Shown piece after piece: positions 5,447 through 13,849 of a stretch of DNA of 34,490 bases. The notes beneath the pieces are model-generated. The model was not told where the DNA came from. It saw only the letters and a list, made by a program, of their open reading frames with translations, and did no database searches. The DNA comes from JAWLCG01 sp041687295. Its GTDB lineage: Bacteria; Planctomycetota; Phycisphaerae; SM23-33; FEN-1343. Both the position numbers and the translations under genes were made by a program. How positions within the stretch are numbered: the first letter of the stretch is position 1; every line of letters begins with the position of its first letter. The DNA lies in NCBI GenBank assembly GCA_041687295.1, contig JAWLCG010000007.1:1-34490 (forward strand), written 5' to 3'.

Positions 5447-8362
5447 ATGGTCCGGACGCCTGGCAACCCGGTGGCCGTGGTGCTGCGCATGGCGTGGCTG
5501 GCGGCGGTCTGCGCGGTGCTGATGGGTCAGTCGCCCCCGGCCCCACAGCCGGCGCTGTCGGATCTGGCGGCCGAGCTGGTGCCGCCCCCGGCCGAGCCCG
5601 CCCCCCAGCCGGAGGCCGAGCCGGCGACGACGGTGGCCTCGACCGTCCTGGAGGCGGCCGCTGAGGCCCTGGCCGGCGAGCCCGACCCGACGGCGGCGGG
5701 CCTGGAGCGGCGGGTCGCCCTGATGGACTTCGAGGAGTTCGGCCTGCACGGCATCCGCCTGCCCAAGGGCTGGTACCGCGACGAGCTGCCCGGCGGGCGC
5801 TTTCCGCAGTACGTCACCGGCGAGCTGACCGGCGACCGCGCCCACGGCGGACGGTGGAGCTTCCGCCTGCGGCTCAACGGCGGCAACGTCGCCTACACCT
5901 ACCTCGACCGCCTGCCCGTCAACCCGCACAACGACTACGTGCTGGTTGGCTGGGTGCGGACCGAGGGCCTCCGCGTCGCCCGTGCCCAGGCCCGCATGTT
6001 CCTCATCGACGCCGATGGCGAGCCGATCGAAGACAGCCTGGCCGTCAGCGAGCCGCTGGGCGGGCCCAACAGCCCCGCCGACGGGCAGTGGCACCGCTTC
6101 ACCCTCCGCCTGGCCCACGTGCCCGAGCGGGCCGCCCAGCTCCGCGTGACCCTGGGCCTGCTCCAGCCCTCCGTCTGGCAGGGCGCCGAGGTCCAGCGGA
6201 TCTACCAGCAGGACATCACCGGGTCGGTCTGGTGGGACGACATCGCCATCTACCGCCTGCCCGGCGTAACGCTGGAGACCGGCGCCGCCGCGAACGTCTT
6301 CGCCCCAGCCGAGGCGCCCTCCCTGACGGCCACGCTGGACGGGCTGGACGCGGCCCAGTCGGCGGTGGTCCTCAGCGTCCGCGATGCCGCCGGCGACCCG
6401 GTCCACCAGCGGGTGCTGGAGATCGACCCGACGCAGACCCGTAACCGCCTGACGGCCGAGCTGCCCAACCTGGAGCCGGGGCTCTACGTCGGCGAGCTGG
6501 CCGTCGCGGTGGCCGGGCGGACGCTGCTCAAGCGGAGCTGCCCGTTCGTGCGGCTGGGCCCGCTGCCGGCGACGGGCCGAAGCGGCCTGACCGTCGATGC
6601 CTCGTCCGAGCCGCCCGCCCGGTGGGACGCCGCCCTGGCCTTCGCCCGCACCCTGCGGCTGGAGGGCCTGGTCCTGCCGACCTGGCCGACCGACCAGCCG
6701 CCCCGCGCCGTCCTGCCCGAGCCGCTGGACCCCGACGACCCGCTGGCACCCTTCGCCCTGCTGAGCACCCCGACCGCCCCGGCGACGGCCCCGGGAAACG
6801 CCTCGGCCTCGCAGGCGGGCTCGGCCGCAACGGCCCCGCCGCCGGTGGCGCCCGAACTGCTGGCGATGTTCCGCCGCTGCCGGGCCCTCGGCGTGGTGCC
6901 CGCCCTGGCCGTCAACCTGCCGCCGGCCCTGCGCGACGGGCCTGAACTGCCCGGCACCGTCGTCGAGGAGCTGGCCAAGGCCAACCCCGCCCTGCTGGGG
7001 CCGCTGGCCGAGCTGGTCGCCCGCGTGGGCTCGGGCGTGGGGGCCTGGCAACTCACGGCTGAGCACCCCGACCTGGACCGCTCCGCCCTGATCGACCCGG
7101 CCCTGGTGGCCGCGGCCGAGACCAACCTCCGCGGCCTGCTCGGTCGGCTGCTGGTGGCGCCGGAGCTTCGCGTGCCGTGGAACGCCCACGTCGCCTGCGA
7201 TCTGCCAAGCCAGCCGACCCTCAGCGCGTTCATCCCGACCACCATCGCCCCCGAACGCATCGCCGAACACCTGGCCTCGCTGGGCTGCCCTGTCGGGCAG
7301 GTGCACCTGGAAGTGCTCGACGCCGACGTGCCGCGACTGGCCCGGCTGGGCGACCTGGCGCTGCGCTACGCCCACAGCCTCGCCGCCGGCGTGGGCAGCA
7401 TCGCTCTGGACCCGCCCTGGAGCGTCGACGGCGAGGGCCAGGTGAGCCCCGACGAGGCCCTGCTCGTCGCCCGCACGCTCAGCGCGTACCTCGGCGAGGC
7501 CCGCTTCCTGGGCACGCTACAGCTGGACGAGTCGGCGGTGGCCCTGGCCTTCCAGCAGGCGGGCCGGGCCGTGCTGGTGGTGTACGACACGACCCTGGAG
7601 GCGCACCGGCCGCCTGTCGCGCTCGAGCTGCCCCGCCGGGCCCAGGCCGTCGACCTCTGGGGCCGCCCCAGCGAACTGGAGCGTAGGGACGGCTTGGCCC
7701 TGCTGCGCCCGGCTGCGATGCCCATGCTGGTGGTGGACGCCGACCCCGAGCCGATCGCTCTGGCCGCCAGCGTCCGCTTCACGCCGGATCGGCTGCCCAG
7801 CGAGTACGCCCGCCACGCCGTGCGTGTGGCCTTCACCAACCCATACCCCTGGGCCGTCAGCGGCGAGATCCGCCTGACCGGCCCAGCCGGCTGGCGCATC
7901 GAGCCAGCGTGGCAACCCTTCCACCTCGGCGCGGGCCAGAGCTGGTCGGGCGAGATGGCGGTGGTCTTCCCCTACAACGAGCCGGCCGGCCTGAAGCGCT
8001 TCGAGGTCGCCGTCGAGGTCGACGCCAACGACGCCTGGAGCGTCCGCTGCCCGGCCTGGCTGCGGCTGGGCCTGGAGAGCCTGGCGATGGACCTCGAGCA
8101 GGACCTCGACGCCGACGCCATCCTCACCGTCCGCCAGACCGTCACCAACCGCTCCACCCAGCCGCTCAGCGCCGAGTGCTACGTCCACATCCCCGGCCGA
8201 CCGCGGCAGCGGGCCCTGATCCAGGACCTCGCCCCGGGCCAGTCGGCCATCCAGAGCTTCCGCTTCCCCGACGCCCTGGGCCTCCGCGGCCGACCCCTCC
8301 ACGCCGGCGTCCGCGACCTCGACAGCCCCGCCATGCTCAACCACGCCGACCGCGTGCGCTAG
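5447..8362 (+). CDS. Large secreted multidomain protein, glycoside-hydrolase-like architecture, function unknown
   Basis: Starting at ATG 5447 gives 971 residues with a signal peptide (VAVVLRMAWLAAVCAVLMG); an internal ATG 42 nt downstream is also possible. A Pro/Ala-rich linker is followed by a carbohydrate-binding-like beta-sandwich at about 85-272, ending SVWWDDIAIYRLP. An Ig-like domain (about 285-380) comes next. Residues about 385-700 have an alternating helix-strand character that could be a TIM barrel, followed by VDLWGRP, a phrase often found just after the barrel of glycosidase-like proteins. Two beta-rich C-terminal domains (about 765-971) resemble alpha-galactosidase NEW3 or Ig-like modules. 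I cannot identify catalytic acids. Polysaccharide processing outside the cytoplasm is inference from architecture. Confidence 0.65.
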   Translation: MVRTPGNPVAVVLRMAWLAAVCAVLMGQSPPAPQPALSDLAAELVPPPAEPAPQPEAEPATTVASTVLEAAAEALAGEPDPTAAGLERRVALMDFEEFGLHGIRLPKGWYRDELPGGRFPQYVTGELTGDRAHGGRWSFRLRLNGGNVAYTYLDRLPVNPHNDYVLVGWVRTEGLRVARAQARMFLIDADGEPIEDSLAVSEPLGGPNSPADGQWHRFTLRLAHVPERAAQLRVTLGLLQPSVWQGAEVQRIYQQDITGSVWWDDIAIYRLPGVTLETGAAANVFAPAEAPSLTATLDGLDAAQSAVVLSVRDAAGDPVHQRVLEIDPTQTRNRLTAELPNLEPGLYVGELAVAVAGRTLLKRSCPFVRLGPLPATGRSGLTVDASSEPPARWDAALAFARTLRLEGLVLPTWPTDQPPRAVLPEPLDPDDPLAPFALLSTPTAPATAPGNASASQAGSAATAPPPVAPELLAMFRRCRALGVVPALAVNLPPALRDGPELPGTVVEELAKANPALLGPLAELVARVGSGVGAWQLTAEHPDLDRSALIDPALVAAAETNLRGLLGRLLVAPELRVPWNAHVACDLPSQPTLSAFIPTTIAPERIAEHLASLGCPVGQVHLEVLDADVPRLARLGDLALRYAHSLAAGVGSIALDPPWSVDGEGQVSPDEALLVARTLSAYLGEARFLGTLQLDESAVALAFQQAGRAVLVVYDTTLEAHRPPVALELPRRAQAVDLWGRPSELERRDGLALLRPAAMPMLVVDADPEPIALAASVRFTPDRLPSEYARHAVRVAFTNPYPWAVSGEIRLTGPAGWRIEPAWQPFHLGAGQSWSGEMAVVFPYNEPAGLKRFEVAVEVDANDAWSVRCPAWLRLGLESLAMDLEQDLDADAILTVRQTVTNRSTQPLSAECYVHIPGRPRQRALIQDLAPGQSAIQSFRFPDALGLRGRPLHAGVRDLDSPAMLNHADRVR

Positions 8363-8522
8363 GTCCTACGTAGGCTGGGACAGAGCCCCAGGGGCGGCGT
8401 CCTACCTTCATGGGCGTCCGCCGCGCCCTGAAGATGGGCCACAGAGGACCCAGCGCGGACATCGCCCGCAACCCAAGCTGCATCCGTAACGCGGCCCGGC
8501 GGTTCAGAGGAAACAGCGCGAG

Positions 8523-8553
8523 GGCTCTGCCCCCACACCCCCGGGGCAGAGCC
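8523..8553. repeat. 11-bp perfect hairpin in the 8363-8764 intergenic region
   Basis: GGCTCTGCCCC at 8523-8533 pairs perfectly with GGGGCAGAGCC at 8543-8553 around a 9-nt loop. The rest of the 8363-8669 stretch holds a fragment starting CGTAGGCTGGG (related to the GTAGG hairpins), GC-rich simple sequence and no convincing gene. It may end transcription of the large secreted protein gene, though no T-run follows. Confidence 0.65.
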
Positions 8554-8669
8554 GCGGGCATGCCCGGGGTCTTTGGGGGCGTTGGCGCCAGCGAGGGCGA
8601 TTTCGCGTGAAACGGCGGCGCCTGTCCCTCGACTACTCCTCCCGGATCGACCGAACCCGTCCACCATCC

Positions 8670-8698
8670 TTGACAGGTGGGGGGCTGGCGGGGATGAT
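8670..8698 (+). promoter_or_regulatory. Sigma70-type promoter of lysS
   Basis: A consensus TTGACA at 8670-8675 and GATGAT at 8693-8698 are 17 nt apart. Transcription would start near 8705, leaving a leader of about 60 nt before ATG 8765. Confidence 0.6.
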
Positions 8699-8764
8699 GG
8701 CTCGGTTTCCCGCGGGCTGTCGCGTGGGAGCGAACCTTGCGACTCCGAAAGAGATAGAACGGAC

Positions 8765-10210
8765 ATGCTGGAAGAGATCTACCGCGAACGGCTCGAGAAG
8801 CTCGAGAAGATCCGTGCCCTGGGCGTCGACCCCTACGGCGGCCGATACGACTCGGCCGAGCCGATCGGGAAGGTGCTGGGCCGGTTCGAGGACGACGTCG
8901 AGGGCCAGGCCGCCGACGTGGCGGGGCGGCTGGTGCTGCTGCGCGACATGGGCAAGCTCATCTTCGCCCAGCTGCGCGACTCGAGCGGCACGATGCAGAT
9001 CGCCCTGCGCAAGAACGCCCTGGACGAGACGCAGTGGTCCCTGGCCAAGCTGCTGGACCTCGGCGACCTCGTCGCGGTGGCCGGGCAGCTGCAGCGGACC
9101 AAGACCGGCGAGATCACCGTCTGGGCGGACCGGCTCACGCTGCTGACCAAGAGCCTGCTGCCGCTGCCGGAGAAGTACCACGGCTTGCAGGACGTGGAGA
9201 TCCGCTACCGCCAGCGGTACCTCGACCTCATCGTCAACCCCGAGGTCATGGAGACCTTCCAGCAGCGGGTGGCCATCCTGAACCACTTCCGCCGCGTGCT
9301 CCAGGAGCGGGGCTTCCTGGAGGTCGAGACGCCCATGCTCCAGTCGATCTACGGCGGGGCGGCGGCTCGGCCCTTCACGACGCACCATAACGCACTGGAC
9401 ATTGGCCTGTTCCTCCGCATCAGCCCGGAGCTGTACCTCAAGCGGCTGCTGGTGGGCGGCATGGAGAAGGTCTTCGAGATCAACCGCAACTTCCGCAACG
9501 AGGGCCTCGACACCCGCCACAACCCCGAGTTCACGATGATGGAGCTCTACCAGGCCGGGGCCGACTACGAGGTGATGATGGAGATCACCGAGACCCTCGT
9601 CAGCACCGCCGCCCAGGCGATCTTCGGCACGACGGTTCGGCCCTTCGGCGAGCTGGAGATCGATTACAAGACCCCCTGGCGGCGGGCGACGTACGACGAG
9701 CTGCTCCGCGAGCACGCGGGCGTCTCGATGTTCGACATCTCGGCCGTGCGGGCCAAGGCGCGGCAGCTGGACCTGCCCGAGGCGGGCCGGGCCGACGCGG
9801 TGGTCGTCAACGACGTCTTCGAGGCCACCTGCGAGCACGCGCTGCTCCAGCCGACCTTCGTGAAGGACTACCCCGCCGAGATCTGCCCGCTGACCCGCCG
9901 CGACCCGTCCGACCCGCGGATCGCCCTGCGGTTCGAGGCCTTCGTGGCCGGCATGGAGCTGGCCAACGCCTACACCGAGCTGAACGACCCGGCCATCCAG
10001 GAGGCGAACTTCCGCCAGCAGCTCGCCGGCGAGGCCAAGGACGAGACCATGCGCGTCATGGACGAGGATTTCGTCACCGCCCTGCGCCACGGCATGCCGC
10101 CGGCCGGCGGGCTGGGCATCGGCATCGACCGCGTGGTCATGCTGTTGACGGGCCGAACGAGCATCCGCGACGTGGTACTGTTCCCGCAGCTTCGGCCGCA
10201 CGGCGGGTAG
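8765..10210 (+). CDS. lysS: Lysyl-tRNA synthetase, class II
   Basis: This cytoplasmic enzyme charges tRNA-Lys with lysine using ATP. The 481-residue length and start (MLEEIYRERLEKLEKIRALG) fit bacterial LysS. An N-terminal OB-fold anticodon-binding domain covers about 55-150. The class II catalytic core follows, with motif 2 (NRNFRNEGLDTRHNPEFTM, about 240-258) and motif 3 (GGLGIGIDRVVML near the C-terminus). The reading frame is open further upstream to 8573, but that part has no LysS similarity and crosses the promoter. The stop is followed one base later by the octamer-repeat structure at 10212. Confidence 0.97.
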   Translation: MLEEIYRERLEKLEKIRALGVDPYGGRYDSAEPIGKVLGRFEDDVEGQAADVAGRLVLLRDMGKLIFAQLRDSSGTMQIALRKNALDETQWSLAKLLDLGDLVAVAGQLQRTKTGEITVWADRLTLLTKSLLPLPEKYHGLQDVEIRYRQRYLDLIVNPEVMETFQQRVAILNHFRRVLQERGFLEVETPMLQSIYGGAAARPFTTHHNALDIGLFLRISPELYLKRLLVGGMEKVFEINRNFRNEGLDTRHNPEFTMMELYQAGADYEVMMEITETLVSTAAQAIFGTTVRPFGELEIDYKTPWRRATYDELLREHAGVSMFDISAVRAKARQLDLPEAGRADAVVVNDVFEATCEHALLQPTFVKDYPAEICPLTRRDPSDPRIALRFEAFVAGMELANAYTELNDPAIQEANFRQQLAGEAKDETMRVMDEDFVTALRHGMPPAGGLGIGIDRVVMLLTGRTSIRDVVLFPQLRPHGG

Positions 10211-10211
10211 G

Positions 10212-10334
10212 GGTTAATCGGTTGACTGGTTAATTGGTTAACTGGTTGACTGGCGAACGCCACCGCCAACGAGCTTGCGAATCGCGTACAAGGTTCTGAC
10301 TAAGTAACCAATTAACGAGTTAACCAGTTAACCC
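10212..10334. repeat. Octamer array with inverted counterpart, locus 1 (GGTTAACT type)
   Basis: Five 8-nt units of form GGTTRAYY (R purine, Y pyrimidine) run from 10212 to 10251. Their inverted counterparts (AGTAACCA, ATTAACGA, GTTAACCA, GTTAACCC) run from 10303 to 10334, about 50 nt away. Transcribed, the arms would fold into a long imperfect hairpin directly after the lysS stop. The AT content is far above that of the surroundings. Confidence 0.85.
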
Positions 10335-10343
10335 TCTTCGCCT

Positions 10344-11921
10344 ATGTACAAACTCTTCCTCGCAATCCGCTACCTGCTCAAGCGGCCCATCGCGCTGCTG
10401 CCGATGATCGGCATCGCCCTGTGCGTGTGGATGGTGCTGGTCGTTTCCAGCGTGATGACGGGCTTTCTCGACCTGGTCGAGAGCTCGGCCCGAGGCATGC
10501 TGGGCGACGTGATCGTCGACGTCGGCACTCCGGGCGGGCTGGCCCACTACGATGAGCTGATCGCCGAGGTCGAGGCCATCCCCGACGTCCAGGCGGCCAC
10601 GCCGGTGATCTACGCCTACGGGCTGCTGCGGGTGGACGAGGACTTCACGCAGTTCGCCCGGCTGGTGGGCATGCGCCTGCCCGAGGCGACGGAGGTGACG
10701 ACCTTCGCCCAGGGCCTTTGGCCGCAGGGGCTGCAGGAGAACCCCGCCTTCGCCGTCTCGCCAGACCGCGTGGGCGCCCTGGAACGGCGGACCGAGTCGA
10801 TCCTGCCGGACATGCAGGCCATCGAGCAGGAGTTGCAGCAGCTCCAGGAGCTGCTCTACGCCGAGATGGAGAAGCCCCCCGCCGAGCAGGACCCCGACCG
10901 GCAGCGGCGGATCCAGCTGGCCATCGACCGCGGACGCAAGCAGCTCAACCTCTACGAGCGGCTCTACGTGTACGACCCGCAGCTACCCGGCGTGATGCTG
11001 GGCGTGGACATCGGTGGCACGACCACGCGCGACCCGGACACCGGCGAGATCACCCGCTACATCCAGCCCGGCCAGCGGGTGACGCTGGTGATGCTGCCCA
11101 TCGGGCGCGGACGCATCAGCCAGACCGCCCTGGAGCCGATCAGCAAGCCCTTCACCGTCGTCGGCGACGCGCGGATGGGCATCTACCAGGTCGACAGCAT
11201 GCACGTGTACGTCGACTTCGACACGCTGCAGAACCTCGTGGACATGGCCCCCCGGACCGACCTGGACACCGGACGAATCGACCCCGCCCGGGCCAGCCAA
11301 CTGCTGGTGAAGGTCCACCCGCCCACCAGCGAGCGGAAGCTGCAGCGCGTCGCCGACGAGGTGCGGGCGGCCTGGGAACGCTTGGCTGGCCGGCACGTGC
11401 AGGACCTCGGCGGCACGATGGTGGACGTGCGGACCTGGCGCGAGAAGCAGGCGATGTTCATCGGGCCCATCGAGAAGCAGCGGGTGCTGGTGATCGTGAT
11501 GTTCGGCGTGGTCTCGCTGGTGGCGGTGGTGCTGGTGTTCGCGATCTTCTACATGCTGGTCGTGCAGAAGACCAAGGACATCGGCATCCTCAAGAGCATC
11601 GGCGGCTCGAGCTGGGGCGTCGGGGCGATCTTCCTGATCTACGGCATGGCCATCGGCCTGGTGGGCAGCGTGCTGGGCTCGGTGGGCGGGTACCTCTTCG
11701 TGCGGAACATCAACCCGATCCACGACTGGGTCGCCAACGTGTTCGACTACCGTGTGTTCGACAAGCGGGCGTACCTGTTCGATCAGATCCCCAGCTCGGT
11801 GGACTTCGCCGACCTGGTGACAGTGGTGGTGGCCGCGGTGCTGGCCGGGCTGGTCGGCTCGCTGCTGCCGGCCTGGCGGGCGGCCCGCATGCAGCCGGTG
11901 GAGGCCCTGCGGTATGAGTGA
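10344..11921 (+). CDS. LolC/LolE-type ABC transporter permease (FtsX family)
   Basis: The 525-residue protein has one N-terminal membrane helix (about 14-40, ALLPMIGIALCVWMVLVVSS) and a long periplasmic domain. Three C-terminal helices frame the FtsX motif KTKDIGILKSIGGSSWGVG (about 410-430) and the ending LLPAWRAARMQPVEALRYE. This is the topology of LolC/LolE and MacB-class permeases, which extract lipoproteins or drive periplasmic work rather than classic import. The periplasmic part includes a charged, helix-rich stretch near 145-205. The ATPase gene follows with an 8-nt overlap, so the pair is one unit. A second permease, as in LolCDE, is not adjacent; a homodimer is likely. Lipoprotein release is the favoured role but is not proven. 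Confidence 0.88.
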   Translation: MYKLFLAIRYLLKRPIALLPMIGIALCVWMVLVVSSVMTGFLDLVESSARGMLGDVIVDVGTPGGLAHYDELIAEVEAIPDVQAATPVIYAYGLLRVDEDFTQFARLVGMRLPEATEVTTFAQGLWPQGLQENPAFAVSPDRVGALERRTESILPDMQAIEQELQQLQELLYAEMEKPPAEQDPDRQRRIQLAIDRGRKQLNLYERLYVYDPQLPGVMLGVDIGGTTTRDPDTGEITRYIQPGQRVTLVMLPIGRGRISQTALEPISKPFTVVGDARMGIYQVDSMHVYVDFDTLQNLVDMAPRTDLDTGRIDPARASQLLVKVHPPTSERKLQRVADEVRAAWERLAGRHVQDLGGTMVDVRTWREKQAMFIGPIEKQRVLVIVMFGVVSLVAVVLVFAIFYMLVVQKTKDIGILKSIGGSSWGVGAIFLIYGMAIGLVGSVLGSVGGYLFVRNINPIHDWVANVFDYRVFDKRAYLFDQIPSSVDFADLVTVVVAAVLAGLVGSLLPAWRAARMQPVEALRYE

Positions 11922-12609
11922 GACCATCATCCATGTCCAGAAGCTCGCCAAGAGCTACCGCATGGGCCCCGCCGAAGTAAAGGTCCTCCGCGGCCTGAGC
12001 CTGACGGTGGAGCGGGGCGAGTTCCTGGCCGTCGTAGGCTCCAGCGGCTCGGGCAAGAGCACGCTGCTGCACCTGGTGGGCCTGCTGGACGAGCCCGACG
12101 CCGGCTCGATCGTCCTGGACGGTCGCGAGATGACCACGCTGTCGGCCCGCCAGCGGGTGCGGATGCGCCGCCAGGACATCGGCTTCGTCTTCCAGTTCTA
12201 CCACCTGCTGCCCGAGCTCAACGTGTTGCAGAACGTCCAGATCGCGCAGATGACCGGCACGAGCACGCTGGACTGGCTGTTGGGCGGGCGGGTTCAGGCC
12301 CGCGCCCAGGCCGTCGAGCTGCTGGAGCTGATGGGCCTCGGTGAGCGGTTGAAGCATCGGCCCGGGGAGCTCTCCGGCGGCGAGCGCCAGCGGGTCGCCA
12401 TCGCCCGCGCCCTGGTCAACCGCCCCCAACTGCTGCTGGCGGATGAGCCGACGGGCAACCTCGACCGCCGGACCGGCGAGGCCATCCTCCAGGTCCTGCG
12501 CGACTTCCACACCCGCCACGGCCAGACGACCGTCATGGTCACCCACGACCCGGCCCTGGCCGAGCAGGCCGACCGTATCGTCCACCTCCAGGACGGCCGA
12601 CTGAAGTAG
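11914..12609 (+). CDS. lolD: ABC transporter ATPase, LolD/MacB type
   Basis: The 231-residue nucleotide-binding subunit powers the permease encoded just upstream, with which it overlaps. Walker A is GSSGSGKST (42-50). The Q-loop lies in FVFQFYHLLPELNV, the signature is LSGGERQRVAIARAL, Walker B is LLLADEPTGNLD, and the H-loop is VTHD. The DEPTGNLD wording and the FYHLLPELN stretch are typical of LolD/MacB ATPases. GGAGG lies upstream of the ATG inside the permease gene. The next gene is convergent (81 nt between stops), and that spacer contains a short inverted repeat, CGCCAG/CTGGCG, but no obvious terminator. Confidence 0.92.
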   Translation: MSETIIHVQKLAKSYRMGPAEVKVLRGLSLTVERGEFLAVVGSSGSGKSTLLHLVGLLDEPDAGSIVLDGREMTTLSARQRVRMRRQDIGFVFQFYHLLPELNVLQNVQIAQMTGTSTLDWLLGGRVQARAQAVELLELMGLGERLKHRPGELSGGERQRVAIARALVNRPQLLLADEPTGNLDRRTGEAILQVLRDFHTRHGQTTVMVTHDPALAEQADRIVHLQDGRLK

Positions 12610-12690
12610 GCCCCGCGCCAGAGCGGCCCAAGCCCACTGCAGGCGCAGGGGATTGCACTGGCGAAGGATGGCGGGCCGGAGGCGAACATG

Positions 12691-13638
12691 TTACCAGCGG
12701 TGCCGGCTGGGTAGGCCGAAAGGCAGGCCCAACCAGTCCTGGCGGAAGCAGCTGCCGGGCGGGGCGACGGCGTCGAGGGCGGCGCGGTCGGCGTCGGTGA
12801 CCTCCACGTCCAGGGCGCCCAGGTTGTCCTCGAGCTGCCTGGCCGAGCTGGGGCCGGCGATGGGGCAGGTGATCCCCGGTTGGGCCAGGCACCAGGCCAG
12901 GGCCAGTTGGCTGGCGGTGCAGCCCTTCTCGCGGGCGAGCCGGCGGAGCGTCTCCAGCACGGCCCACATCGGCTCGGTGACTTCCGCGTGGGCCGGCGGA
13001 TTCTCGCGCGTGTAGCGCTCCGTCAGCAGGCCGGCGCCCAGCGGCGACCACACCATCAGGCCCAGGCCATACGTCCGGGCCATGGGGACCAACTCCTGCT
13101 CGATCCATCGGGCCAGCAGCGAGTAGACCGCCTGCTCGCAGACGACGCGGGCCAGGCCCAGCTCGCGGCTGGCCCAGAGCGACTCGAGGATCTGCCAGCT
13201 GCGAAAGCCGCTGGTGCCGATGTACAGCACGTCGCCGGCCCGCACCAGGTCGTCCAGGGCCCGCAGCGTTTCGTCGAGGGCGAGGTCCGGGCTGGGCCGG
13301 TGGAGCAGCAGCAGGTCGATGCGGTCGGTCTGCAGCCGCCGCAGCGACTCGCGGGCCTGGGCCAGGATCGTTCGGCGGTCGTTCGCCTGGGGCTGGATCT
13401 TGGTGGTGATGACCACCCCGTCGCGCCGCCCGCTCTCGGCGAGGTAGCGCCCGATGATCCGCTCGCCCTCGCCGGCCCCGTAGACGTGGGCCGTGTCGAG
13501 GAAGTTGATCCCCGCCTCCATCGCCCGGCCCAGGATACGGTTCGCCTCGGCCTCGTCCGTCTTGCCGCTGAACTTCACCGTGCCCAGGCACAGCGCGCTG
13601 ACCTTCACCCCCGTGCGGCCCAGGTTGCGGTACTCCAT
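12691..13638 (-). CDS. Aldo/keto reductase
   Basis: This NADPH-dependent (beta/alpha)8 oxidoreductase has 315 residues. The catalytic tetrad is visible as D48, Y53, K80 and H113 (FLDTAHVYG, TTKIQ, LLLLHRPSPD). The family's GYRNLGRTG-like opening (EYRNLGRTGVKVSALCLGT) fixes the start, and an AGGAGG Shine-Dalgarno lies 8 nt before it. The cofactor end, IAGPSSARQLEDNLGA, is present. It stands alone, convergent with the LolD-type gene. The sequence resembles the voltage-gated-K+-channel-beta/YajO-like group acting on small aldehydes or sugars; the substrate cannot be told. Confidence 0.93.
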   Translation of the reverse strand: MEYRNLGRTGVKVSALCLGTVKFSGKTDEAEANRILGRAMEAGINFLDTAHVYGAGEGERIIGRYLAESGRRDGVVITTKIQPQANDRRTILAQARESLRRLQTDRIDLLLLHRPSPDLALDETLRALDDLVRAGDVLYIGTSGFRSWQILESLWASRELGLARVVCEQAVYSLLARWIEQELVPMARTYGLGLMVWSPLGAGLLTERYTRENPPAHAEVTEPMWAVLETLRRLAREKGCTASQLALAWCLAQPGITCPIAGPSSARQLEDNLGALDVEVTDADRAALDAVAPPGSCFRQDWLGLPFGLPSRHRW

Positions 13639-13687
13639 GATCGGTCCCTCCTGCGCAATGTCCTATGGCCCGCGACGGTCGGGGTGC

Positions 13688-13712
13688 CGTGGCTACGGCG
13701 TTTGTAGCCACG
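13688..13712. repeat. Hairpin CGTGGCTAC / GTAGCCACG
   Basis: A perfect 9-bp stem at 13688-13696 and 13704-13712 with a 7-nt loop lies upstream of the aldo/keto reductase gene and downstream of thiE. It could terminate the leftward thiE transcript. Confidence 0.65.
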
Positions 13713-13750
13713 TCTTCGGGCCCCACCCGAGGCAGGGCGAGCCTGGGCCG

Positions 13751-13834
13751 TATGGAGTGCGGCGACAGCGTCGCCGCTTTGGATCGCATACGACAGAGCC
13801 AGCCAAAGCGGCGTCAAGGCCGCCGCACTCCATA
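13751..13834. repeat. TATGGAG palindrome, copies 2 and 3 (nested)
   Basis: The outer arms TATGGAGTGCGGCG (13751-13764) and CGCCGCACTCCATA (13821-13834) are perfect inverted copies. The inner arms CGCCGCTTTGG (13772-13782) and CCAAAGCGGCG (13803-13813) are too. The structure is two head-to-head units of the family at 1519 and 32012, each with a 7-nt spacer between half-sites. It sits just past the 3' end of thiE. Confidence 0.85.
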
Positions 13835-13849
13835 CTGCCCAGGGGGCGC

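Noticed and set aside
10211..10343. CRISPR array or origin from the AT-rich repeats after lysS
   Set aside because: Units are 8 nt without spacers, in two inverted arms. There are no cas genes, and no dnaA-type boxes are seen.
12610..12690. A gene or clear terminator between lolD and the aldo/keto reductase
   Set aside because: The 81-nt gap between convergent stops contains only a short CGCCAG/CTGGCG inverted repeat, too weak to call.
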